Source: Acanthaster planci (Eukaryota; Echinodermata; Asteroidea; Valvatida; Acanthasteridae). Taken from it: a stretch of 64,000 bases of DNA. Below are positions 13,619 to 24,799 of the stretch, in pieces (the first letter of the stretch is position 1; every line of letters starts with the position of its first letter). A program made the position numbers and the translations under genes. The notes beneath the pieces are model-generated. The model ran no database searches, was not told the origin of the DNA, and worked only from the letters and a program-made list of their open reading frames with translations. The stretch spans positions 97,290-161,289 of the forward strand of contig NW_019091503.1 in NCBI RefSeq assembly GCF_001949145.1, written 5' to 3'.

Positions 13619-16220
13619 TTAGTGAATTTGGCGTGCTTTATTTTTCAACTCTAACGACGAAACATTTCCTATGTGCTTGAAAATGTGAGGGTTTACAACA
13701 AAATGGCGTTTCTGTAGATGAAGCCGCATCAGACTACTAAAGAGAAAATCTATAGGTTGTTCTTGGTAAAACTGAACTAAATACCGAGCCACATGCAACA
13801 CGTCTCTGTCCCGGAATAGCTTCCCTGTCCCTTTTTCCGAGATGTCCAAGAGAATCCAGTGATCAGCTTGATGCTGAGCTATGAACTTCCTGATTGTCCT
13901 GATGTACCCAGGTACCGTCGTAAAATCATCGTCCAATTGCAGATAGTAGTCAGACATGTTTGCAGAGTAGGCAAAGAGAAAGACGCCGTCAATGTTTTCT
14001 TTCGATCGCCAATAAACGCGTTCAACTGGATTGTCGAACGTTCTTTTCAAGTTGATGAGTGGCGGATAGAATAGCCTTGGTGCTTCGATCAGATGCAGTA
14101 ACCCACTTTCTAGATGTTCTGGAAATCTGGACACAATATTACGAGCTTCTTGACGAGCCTTCTCTTTAAAGTCACAAGCAAAGACGACGATACTGATCTG
14201 TGACCGTTCAGTGGCATTTGCATGAGCTATCAGAGATTCTAGGGTCTGGTAAAGGTAGCTGGCATTTACTCGCTCTACTGTTGTGATTCCGATCGTAAGG
14301 AAGCCTGTAACAGAAAGATTAAAATCAGAGAGTACAATTTCTCATTAAGGTAATTACATCCGTTACTTCAATCAGAATTTTAAAAAATGCTTTTTAGCCT
14401 TTAGGCCGTATTATAAATTTGTTCGACCGTCACGAAACATCATCACAATGTGATATACTGCTGACAGGAATAAGTACTTCTGGAGTTTGTGTTTTCCCAT
14501 CGAAACTGTGACATACGTCATAGGCAATACCTCCAACAAGAAAGACTATTCCGTTCCCGATCAGTTCCAGTCCAAAAGTTCTGTTTCTCTTCACTTTCTT
14601 CTTCAAATCTACTCAGTCGCTCTTCAACTTGATTTTTCAAGTGGACTTCATTTTCCACTCTAGAAATCAGACTCCAGCTTGCTAACAGGTATCGTTCCAT
14701 TTAACATAAAATGACGAATTTAGGGGTGTATTCTAATTAATTACTACAAAGTTTATGCAAAACTTACCTCTGTCTTTTCTGCGATGACCAAGAACCAAGG
14801 CATTGTCTCGACTGATTTTTTCTAAGTTCATGCAACCAGCGTCAGATGTCAATACAGAAGCCTGCAAATATGCATCTTTGTGAAAGTACCTTTTAGAAAT
14901 CATCGCAGCGTCAATTAAGCTAAGATGTTGTGTACCATTCTTGGAAGAAAATATACAAGAGTTTAGATAGTTGCTAAAAACAACAATCGATTTTCAATCC
15001 AAAACAAATGATTCTTATTGAGTTTAAGTTAATTAAATTGGGGAAGCAACCTGCGATGGACTGGCATCCCATCCGGCGGGGGAATAGAAACATTCCAAGT
15101 CGTTTCATGTCAAGGAAACCGCAGATAAACACCAGCCTGATGAGCCAAATTGGCTCGGACCAGACTTGCTTTATAGTTAAATTATTACATTAAAATCCAG
15201 CATTTTGTGCCACCATTGGAAGAATCCTGTGTGCAAAATGAAATATACCTTGGACGGGTTATCAGTATCGCCACTCCAACCTTCCTGTGTAATTTGATTC
15301 CGCTCTGCACTGTATTTGGCAAAAATCTCAGGCATCCATGGCAGGTTATGGTAGCCTGCAAAGGAGAGCATGGATACCCACCCACTTGGTTATGTTATTC
15401 CCTTTAGATGACGTCCAAACATTCAAGTTTGTCATTTTGTAAAATTTATTATTTAAACTAGCTTTTATTGATGACCCACTTTTGAATAAGAAACGGCGCA
15501 GATTCTGAACTCTCCCAATAACTATCAATGAAATAAAGTTACATAAAACTGGTCTTTTGAAAGATTACTGTAATCTTTGTTAATATAATTAATCTGGGGA
15601 CGATCCCCTGACGACCTTCTACGCTTGTTATAAAAAGTGGACGGTAAGACTGAAGTTCATGTTAGTAGACTTGACATTGCTAATACCCAGTGGCGTAAAA
15701 CTATGCCGGAAATTGAGGGTGGGGTTGGGGATAAGGGAAGGTAAGGGGTGATGAATTGCCCGGCTATGAAAATTTAAAAAGCTGGGGTAGTGACACCATA
15801 TGACTCTATTGGTCGATGTTCATGATACTGGCATACATCATATTGAGTGATACTGAATGCATTTTAGTCGTTGGAAGTCTGCAAAATTCTTCACATTCTG
15901 CTCTAAGTTTTTGCTCACCACAAAAGGTGTGGGGGAGTGATTCAATAGCCCGTTCCTCCTCAAATAGTGGGCGAATTACCCCCCCCCTTCCTCGGGATTT
16001 AGGCCCCATGCTAACAACCGACAGCACTGAGGACATCAGTATCTAGACCTTGTCCAAACTCACCTCATCAATTTAAATTAAACTCACCTTGTGCTGTGGT
16101 GTCCTTGCTGTCTCTTCCTAAGTCGAAGCCATTTCGAGCCACAATCACCACGACAACAACTCCGACTACTATTAACCACAGAAATCGTCTCTGAAGGCAC
16201 AGCCAAGCTTTAATGCCCAT
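13619..16220 (-). CDS. MGAT4-like: MGAT4-like N-acetylglucosaminyltransferase A (GT54), complete
   Basis: Four coding exons join to 339 codons: 16088-16220, 15249-15355, 14768-14861 and 13619-14304, with introns of phase 1, 0 and 1. Residues 11-29 form a hydrophobic signal anchor after two arginines (QRRFLWLIVVG..), so this is a type II Golgi-type membrane protein with a short stem. The catalytic part begins GFLTIGI at 112 and contains the family's W-R-S-K-x-N-x-D motif, the acidic DXD-like triplet DDD at 236-238 (YYLQLDDDF), GTGKLF and QEQPID. MGAT4 enzymes add beta-1,4-GlcNAc to the alpha-1,3-mannose arm of N-glycans. The protein stops soon after HIGNVSSLEL and so lacks the C-terminal domain of vertebrate MGAT4A/B. 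Family assignment is firm; the actual acceptor substrate is not known. It is a tandem paralogue of gene B (21075-23720). Confidence 0.88.
15690..15990 (+). repeat. Dispersed repeat R3, copy 1 (intron 1 of gene A)
   Basis: Shares ordered words with copies at 42345-42700 and 43300-43425: CCGGAAATTG, GGGTGATGA..TGCC..GCTATG, AAAAGC.GGGG, CGATGTTCATGAT, ATTCTTCACA, TTTTTGCTCA and GTGGGGGA. All three copies are in the same orientation and the third is 3'-truncated. Confidence 0.65.
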
Positions 16221-19200
16221 GCCTTTCAACCTTGCACGACGTAAGTGCGTTATGTCCTATAAATGTTCACATAAACATTCACACTGTGGCGCAGTACATG
16301 TGAAACGTTTGACGTAGCTGCAGGTACACAACCCTGGAAATAAATATATTATAATGTTATGAGTTCATGTTGTACAGTAGCTGATGAATATACATATACG
16401 TCAGCGAACTCTCCATGCAGACCATGAGATCCTTAAACTGGATACTCATTCAAAACACAGAAATTACAGAAATAAATCGTAACTGTGTATCATTTTTTTA
16501 TCACATGGAAAATAATTTTTCAAATACATAGGCTCAACACTTTAAGGTGAAGTCAAAACAAAATTCTGTTATATTCTCATAATCAAAGCAAAGAACAAGT
16601 AGGTTTGTAGGCTTTATTTTGACACGAAACCGCCAGACGCTGAATGGTCTCTTGCATTATAATGGCTGGAAGACATGTACATGTACACTTGCTGACACAT
16701 AAAATTGACATAGCCTAAGTTCATTCTTAAATATCGGAAACGACGTTGGACACCCTACCGAGTGTTAAAATTGAAAATCCCAAAGGTGAACTAATGTTTT
16801 CCAAATTACATTTGCAAGAAGCCGGTCGCATGCATTGGTACACCTTGTTATTTTACATTTTAATTTAACTCATGAAATAAAACGCAACGCAGATGTAATT
16901 GGCTTACCTTCTATCCCTTTGGTTATTCCCTTGTCCAAGCTTTAAAAACTCACTCACATTTGTTGCAATGAAAATGCTGTTTCTGAATATTTCAAGTAGA
17001 TCTTGTCTGGATAGCAATCATTCGCCATTTTCTAGGGATAGCTGACTGTTAACACCCTTTGCATGACCTTAATTATGCGAGTTCTTCTTGAGCCATTCCA
17101 TTTGCTGGAAGAGGGGTAGGCGTTTAAAGGTTTCGAGGGTAACCAACTGATGGGTTCCGACCTTTTTAACCTATAAATAAACTGAAAAGTGCTCAGAAAA
17201 CAAGCCACACTTTCGGCTTCAGTGCGAATCCGTTCTGTGCTTTCGTTTCCGCCCCACAAATGCACGACCACTAATGATTTGGAAAGCAACTAAAAGGCCT
17301 TTATGTATCAGGGAAATATTTTTTATGAAAAGGCCTATTGGAGGATATGCCGGAACCAACTTGCTTCTCAGTAGAAGTATATCATGACGTTCTTTAATTA
17401 ATGAATTGGGAAAACCTCAGGTGGCAAGAGAGTTTCAATCTAAAATTACCCCCAAATTAACCAGTTGAACAGACACAATTTCAGTATGGCCATGTGATGA
17501 TACACAGGATATTTCATTTCCTGCCTGGGTCACAGGGAAGTTGTTTTCATTTGTAATGTCTCAAACAACGGAGTGCCGACGTGAGGTTGTGTTATTCATG
17601 CACTGATTAGTGTTCAGATAGAACATGCACACATGTCACAGTGATCGTTTCCCCGGTCACTTTACGGCATAACGCATCAGTATTACAAATCCAATAGCTT
17701 TCCGTTGACAGCGATCAAAAGCCTTTTTGTTTTTAATTTTCAAAATCCAGGTTCTACAGTAAATCTCATGTTTTTTTAGTGTTCCTGCTTCTTTTAACAA
17801 ATATTTACAACGTTACAGCCGTTTTATGTAACTGTCGATCGGAACAAAAATACAAGAAGGCCTATTATTTTTCAGTTGTTATTTCCCCATGGTAACATTC
17901 CTTGTTAGGTAAATACGACACCACGAACACTGCACAATTCTTTCAACATCAGAAAGTGGTAAGGCGATCAAGGTACGACCCTTTAAGTTCAAAAGGTTGT
18001 CCGGGGGTGTACAGTTTTTCCTACCCTCACAACACTAGAAGCTGTCAAGTATCAGTTTGTCACTGGCTGTGAAGTCAATGTTTTACAATGTTTTCCAATT
18101 TATTTCTTCCAAGGGTGTTTCATGCACCAACCGTGACGGTTTCTGCTATGTCTTAAAATTGGCAACATGTCCGGGAGTTGATTCCTCCCCCCCCCCACCA
18201 TACTTTTAGTTCAGGAATACTAGTTCGAGCCTGAGAAGATTTCGATCGCTAACGTCACCGGCCAGACAGTTTCTGTACAGCATGCGGCATAAATTGTTGG
18301 CCCGCGTACCGACCTGTGTTCTCAGCGGAGACCTCAAAGACTCCTCAGTCATTCGACACTGAGTTCAATGTAAAGAAGATGTCTGCTAAATCCTACGCAC
18401 AGATCTGAATAATATCACATGATGGGTTTCTGTCAAAATATTTTTGTCTGTCTAGCCAAGGTCAACAGTAAGTAGTCACCAAGTTCAGGATCAAGATGAC
18501 TAATGCAGCAATGAACATATAGCCATAGACGTTTAGCCAGCTGAGCAGACACTAATCACAAATCAAGTACATGTAGTTTTACACAGAAACCGGATCTTTC
18601 GGTGGAAGGTCAAAGATTGATCGCTTTTCGATTTTTTTTTTAATCCACATATTACACTCCCACGTTAACAAGATGTTTGATGTTCTCAATATCGAGAATC
18701 TTGTAGTAGTTCTTTTCAGAACTCAAAAAAGATATTTTCCACATTGTGTATCCGCAAACCCGCTACCTTATCGTATTCTACCATGCAAACCTTCAAGAGC
18801 TACTTCTCAATATTAGTCGCCTATTGCTTTTCAGACCTAAGTGTTGCTTCCTCCATGGTTGCACATGGCATTGAAATTCCTTGTGCCTAGACATGCACCG
18901 ACAGCCAAATTGTATACTGTCTTCGTAAAATTCATATATTCAAAGTAGACATGTTTCAGAATTGACAGTGACTGTGTGAAAACTCCCCATACACACATGC
19001 AAAATACGAGGAACATGTATTATTAACGATATTAGCATCAGTGTAATTTATCGGTTTCACTAAGCAGTCCAATTAATATTTCGATCATCATTTTCTACAT
19101 TGAATGTGTTTCAATGCTACCACGTAACGACACAGTTGTCAGCATGCAAGACTATACTGAGTGCTGTATAATTACATGAGTAGACCAGCTTCCCTTTAGT

Positions 19201-21074
19201 CACTTGACAGGAACCATTTTTATGCACGTACACGCACACCGTCCCGTACAGAGCAAGTCTTGCACGAGACTGTTTTACTTAGTCCATAATACGGTCTAAG
19301 TGCATGTACATGTACATTTGCAGTACATGTCTGTTTAGCATGGCCGAATGGGGCCAGGCGGTAATCTGGACGAGGAGAGCTTCGTTACCGACACGACATA
19401 CAACTCAAAGAGGCACCTCTTGTGGTAAGATTACCCCATGCAATTAACACGTAAATTTGTGCAACCCATTTAATCAAGAATTTCAATTATAATTTGGAGT
19501 ATTCTTAAAATTGACCACCATACTGTGTTTGTTGAGTGAAAGGCTTTTCATTTTTCGCCATATCTTCATTCCAATAATACGTCCGATCGCCTTTACAAGT
19601 CTACAGTGCCTCAATACTGGCTCGCATTATGGAGACCTCGTCCAAAAAAGGCAGTTCAGCCTAATTGCTTGATTTAGCCTAATTTACGTCCAAACTCATT
19701 ATTTAGAGTTTGGAGGAATTTGTGTGATGGTATACACCCTGGGTATACATCCTGGGTAATAATTTGAAAATCTCCAAACTGCTTTTTCTTTACCACTACC
19801 TGTTTTACCATGCATAGAGAACGAGGTTGCCTAGGATACGGTGATTTCGACGTTACTTGGAGGCAGTTCGTGGTTTCTGGATGTAACCCTTCAGCTGTAA
19901 AATGAGGTAGTTAAACTGTCCTTTCTTTCGTAGTGTCTGAGTCCAACTTCAAAATACCGGCATGGAGCTCCCAACCACAACTAGTATTAAACATTTGTCA
20001 CAATCAAGTTTGAATTATCATCTCTCCAATTTTTTTAACTTTTGGCTCCATAAAATCGGTCACAAATATAATTTACCAGAAATTGAGATCCCTGTAAACA
20101 AGGTGTTCTAAGAAGACAGGGAAGTCAAGCAAAGTATTCTGAATTTAAGTGTTATTCATGAAGAGATTTTTTCATATATATATTATTGTTATCAGCGATT
20201 TCAATTTTTTCGTCTTATGTGTACTGAAACAAGTGTTTTATTTATTTTATGTATGAATGATTTTATTATTAGTAAGGTTCTGAATGTACATATCACTTTG
20301 ATGACAGCTGTTAAACTTTGTAGTATCCCAGACAATCCTTCTTGAACCTTTTGTGATGTTTCATTTAAAATGACAAAGGATTTAAAATAAAAAAACCTTC
20401 GGTGCAACATTATAGTGCATTATAGAAAATAGCTTGCCGTGGTTTAAAGTTTTAATGCGTGTATATACGGGCCTGTCTATAATAAGGAACTTTCGCACAG
20501 GGTTCAGGTGAAAAAACCTCCATGCTATTTGAAAAGATGTGGAAATCACAAAAATGAACAGAGGTGACAAAGTAAAAGAAGTGGCAAATGAGAGATAAAC
20601 TTGACATTCAGAACGGATGAAGTAAAAAGTACATCCCATGTTTCATTTCATCTTGTCGTTCTGACGATGTGTGCATATGAAAATATGCCCTGAGTCAGTC
20701 ATAACTCGTCGATTGCGAGAATGAAACTACCCCGAATGATTTTTATTTATTTTCTTTGAATGGCAAATATCCGAGTTGAACTCGTTATGCTTTGAAAAGT
20801 GTAAATTTGAACTATATTTTATTCATGCCACTCCGCATGGAAAATGAACGCAAGGCATTTCGTGTGTTAAATTAGATGGGTCATTAAAATCATATCTTCA
20901 GCGTTAAATCGAAAATTAAAAACCATATAAAAAGACATCACCGGTGAAAAAAGCAATGCTTTAAGGCCAAGGAACATTCGACATGGAAAGGCTGTCGAGA
21001 ACGGACACAGTTCTGGGTCAGCTTCTGCTCTTTCACATTATCTTCTCTGTCCCCATTGGGGATCTTCTTCGGTC
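16221..21074. other. Intergenic region upstream of gene A / downstream of gene B
   Basis: About 4.9 kb with no recognisable exon. It must hold the promoter and 5' untranslated sequence of gene A (next to 16220) and the 3' untranslated tail of gene B; AATAAA words on the minus strand lie near 20740-20820. Poly-C runs occur at 15980 and 18188. No RNA gene or transposon was recognised. Confidence 0.5.
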
Positions 21075-23720
21075 CTATGCGCCATTTTTGTTTTTCAGCT
21101 CGAGAGAGGATACAACTCCGATATGCTTAAATAAAGGAGGCTCGACCACAAAATGATTGTTCTGATTTGTAAGTCTCATCATGGAGTGCAGCAGGAGATC
21201 TACCGGCTGTTCCTGGTAAAACTGTACCAGGAACCGTGCGAGAGGGAGTAAGTCGTTATTGCGGAATAGTTTTCCCGTGCCTCTCTCTGAGATATCCAAC
21301 AGTATCCAATGATTTTTCTGGTGCTTAGCAACGAAGTTGTAGATCCTCTGGAAGTACCCGGAGAAGGTGATAAGATCATCGTCAAGTAGCATGTAATAAT
21401 CAGACATGTTGACGGAGTAAGCAAAAAGAAACACATTGTCAATGTTCTCCTTGGATCGCCATTTCACTCGTACATTTGGGTCATTAAATGTTTGCTTCAG
21501 ATTTTCCAGTGGCGGATAGAAAGACTTTGGGGCCTCTATCAACTGAAGCAAGCCACTCTGAACGTGCTCAGGGAAGCTTTTGGATACAATATCCCGAGCT
21601 TCCTGGCGAGCTTTTTCTTCCAAATCACACGCAAAGACGACGATGCGGAGTTTGGATCTCTCAGCTTCATTGGCATTGCTAATTAGGGATTCAAGTGTTC
21701 GTTTCAGATAGCTTGTGTTCTTCCGCTTGACATTCGTTATACCAATTGTAAGGAAGCCTGAGGGAGACAAGTACAAGAAGAAAATTATCAGCTGGATTTG
21801 TGCTGTACTTGTGCCTCGTCTCATTTCGCGAACTATGTTGTGAGTTTAGTTAATTATTTTTATCTTGAAACTCCTAGAGAGATACTCGACAGAATTTCGA
21901 AGACTGAAATGATGAGCAAATGTTTGCCACAGGATACGTCTTACTGCATTTCTCGATTTTGAAGCCAATAATTGAAGCCCATAAGTGGCAGCAGATAATT
22001 TACATCCTCTCTGTTCTAAAGATACGCTGCACAACTTCTGTGAGTCACTTTACATCTTGTTCATTTTTACCTCTCTGTTTTTTGCGATGTCCAATCACTA
22101 AGGCCTTTTCTCTGTCAAAGTGCTCCAGGTCCATACAGCTCATCACTCGGGATACATCAAGCCGTTCCAGAGTCTGTCAAATCAAACGACAAATGGCACA
22201 CAGATAATAATTGTGCTGAGTAGCGATCGTTTATATTTATAACCTCATGCAATCCAACTTCCAAAAAAGAAACAAGTATGCATAACTTATAGCAACATGA
22301 GGGATGACTTAGGCGACTCTGGAGTGGCGCCGCCAATCGTCAATATTTACGTCAATATTTGCGACCAAATTTACGACCCACTCGTTGACGATTGGCGATG
22401 TCCCTCCAGGGCCACCATAGATGACTAATACTTGAAGTATTACCCACACTGAACCGTGTCTGTTCCATTTAACTGAACGTATTTGAAAACTCCAAGTTTT
22501 CAGTTGCAATTGTCGTATCCAAGCACTTACACGCTTAAAACCCTTGTGTGAACGGGATGGTCCCGCAGTAATGGCTTCTATAATTCTGGTTGCCTGGTTA
22601 GTCTTTACGCGGACCAAATTTTAGATGAAAACAGTCCTATACCTTTCGTACTTACCTTGTTTGCAGGTTTACCCGGTCTCTGATTCAACAATACTTCTTC
22701 ATGTTGATTCTTGGTTCGTATTTTTTTATTGGATTTGTATTCCATCGTCAATAATGGCTTCGGTCGAGATGGTCCGTCAGGTACACGTCCTGCAAAAGCA
22801 ATTATGAATTGGTATGAAGTCAGAATGGGTTTCCACTGCCAGGTTTCCATTATCATGTGTCATGGTTGAGTGATCAGTTATAGATTCATGCACATGCTTC
22901 GAATATTCTACTTGTGTTGAATTGGCAATCGTACTAGCACTCTCCTTGTGCAGTTATATTGGGTACAGAAGTGCGCCACGCTTTGCAAACATAATACATA
23001 TCTATTTCAGTCAGTAAATCTCCTGCAGTTGAGTTTCTGGTTGTTATTATTTTAACGGATTTGCTCGATCTGCGAGGTCTAGTCAAGAGGCATTTCAGTT
23101 CCCCAACCTTTGAATGCAATAGTTTGTGACCCATCATATTAAAGTGCTTATTTTCTTGTAATTTAATCATGCATCATTTTATAATGCACCCAAGCGTTAC
23201 TGAAGCCACTACAACGTACGGGTAGGAAATCAATACCTATTAAAGGCATGTGGATATACTAAGACACTTAAATGATATTGTCGACGGCTGTTTCTTTCAG
23301 CTATGCCTGGTTTCGGATAACTGTTTTATGTTTGGGCAGATTACTACATCTGTGATATTAGTGGCCTTCATAAGTGTTATTTCTTTGTGATTTAAATAGG
23401 ACTTTAGTAAACAGAATGCAGGGGTCAGTTCATTACATTTTTTTACCACGTAATCAATACTAGAAATTTGCGAGGTATCTGCCAGAATAATTGGCAGCTT
23501 TTACTCATCTGTGCTGTAACCATATAGAAGCTATGTTTGTATCCACCTGCCAAGCATTCTGACATCAGACATTTGTCTTCTATGAATTTGTTGTCAGCGA
23601 TGTACAATCGTCTGACTCACCCTTTGTGTTGTCTCTGATCGTGAATAAGTAATACATCGTCGTCAGAATAATCGCCAGGGTAATCATGTAGGCAGCTGTA
23701 TTTCTGTGCCAGAATCTCAT
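21075..23720 (-). CDS. MGAT4-like: MGAT4-like N-acetylglucosaminyltransferase B (GT54), complete
   Basis: Four coding exons, 23621-23720, 22656-22789, 22071-22173 and 21075-21757, again give exactly 339 codons with phases 1, 0 and 1. Residues about 9-27 are a signal anchor (MRFWHRNTAAYMITLAIIL..), followed by a basic stem. The catalytic region has GFLTIGI, a complete W-R-S-K-E-N-I-D motif, an intact DDD triplet at 238-240 (YYMLLDDDL), GTGKLF and QEQPVD, and ends soon after HIGVVSSLEL without the C-terminal extension of MGAT4A/B. The last exon is roughly two-thirds identical to gene A over the catalytic core, while stems and anchors differ, as expected of an older tandem duplication. The open frame runs 67 nt into intron 3 from an in-frame ATG (21824) with a hydrophobic stretch, but a good acceptor (CTCCCTCAG) and the conserved phase mark it as intron. 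Confidence 0.88.
22331..22397. repeat. 13-bp perfect inverted repeat in intron 2 of gene B
   Basis: CGCCAATCGTCAA at 22331-22343 is matched by its exact complement TTGACGATTGGCG at 22385-22397. The ~41-bp interior has its own direct repeat (GTCAATATTT/ACGTCAATATTTG). This could be the terminal repeat of a tiny element or a structured RNA within the intron. Confidence 0.7.
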
Positions 23721-24799
23721 CTTGAATCTACGAGAATGGAATTAGATATGGAAACATTGAGATCATTCTTGGTCATATAGTGAGAATCATTCAAAGCCCT
23801 CAAAAATCGAACAGATTATGGAACGTTCTCAGGATTAATGCACGCAAAATAACCTAAGTTACTAGCTTTGAAAACTGCATTGTTGTCGACATGTCGGAAC
23901 AATTGTTTACCTTCATCGGATCATAGAGTAACTATAGTCATTTTTTTTAGTTGATTAATTGAAAGCAAAACCCGTTATTTCACAAATTACTGAAAACTGA
24001 AGTTTTATGCACTTAAAAACAACATCCATCATACTTACGGAAGTAGAATTTACGAAGATTTCAACAAGCGACAAGCTGCAACCGTCCGTTAGTTTTGGAA
24101 CTTACTTTGCAGAGTTGCTCTTTCCCAATCGGCCTTTATGTACAGGTGCATTATTCAGACATATAGCTATATCAGACAGGACAAATCTGACGTGTATAAT
24201 ATAAACACGTACAACCTTTTACGGTTGAGTGGACCCAGATGAAATAAGCGTATTAATACCAACGGCAAGCATTATTTGTTCATACACAAAATGTCTGACC
24301 CTCAAATTAACATCACAATATTGTGTTGAACGCGGTACAATGAACCTGTGCACTTCTGGCGAGAATATTACACTGTTTATTTTCCGAGGTTGTTTTAGGT
24401 TTAATCATTTATTTCTATTGCGTATCCACTGATGTGGCTTATTAGATGGCTTACGAGTTCAGTATAGTTCTCTTTATTTACAGCGTCAATTGAGTTGGTA
24501 TGTACTGAAGACCTAGTTTTCTGGCACAATTTCAAGCATTCTTTTCAAACAGGCACCCGTCAAATGATAATGCAATTGGGTCCTGTGCAGTGTGCCATAA
24601 TATAGTGATCACACGTAGGGACAAAAACCAACAGCACGGTTTTCATATCACGCAGCTCATGCGTGAGCCATTTAGCTACATGTATACACACAACAGCTGG
24701 AGTATGACTGTGTGCTGCGGCCATTTTCTCCTGGTACTGAACTTCTATTTCCCTATTATCTTTTCTACAAGGTCTAGTGTGGATAAAGCTGCTGTCAAG
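23721..24799. promoter_or_regulatory. Shared upstream region between divergent genes B and C
   Basis: The start codons of genes B (minus, 23720) and C (plus, 24800) face away from each other across 1,079 bp, so both promoters must lie here or in unseen upstream 5' exons. I cannot point to a TATA box or initiator with confidence. Confidence 0.35.

Noticed and set aside
14518-14700. 60-residue Glu-rich minus-strand frame in intron 3 of gene A (HLKNQVEERLSRFEEESEEK)
   Set aside because: It looks like a stem coiled coil, and vertebrate MGAT4 proteins have one, but the flanking exons 14768-14861 and 13619-14304 join perfectly without it. It could be a skipped exon; evidence is insufficient.
21758-21824. 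In-frame ATG with hydrophobic stretch as the start of gene B
   Set aside because: A strong acceptor (CTCCCTCAG) and the matching phase-1 junction in genes A and C show it is intron; a complete upstream exon set with its own signal anchor exists.
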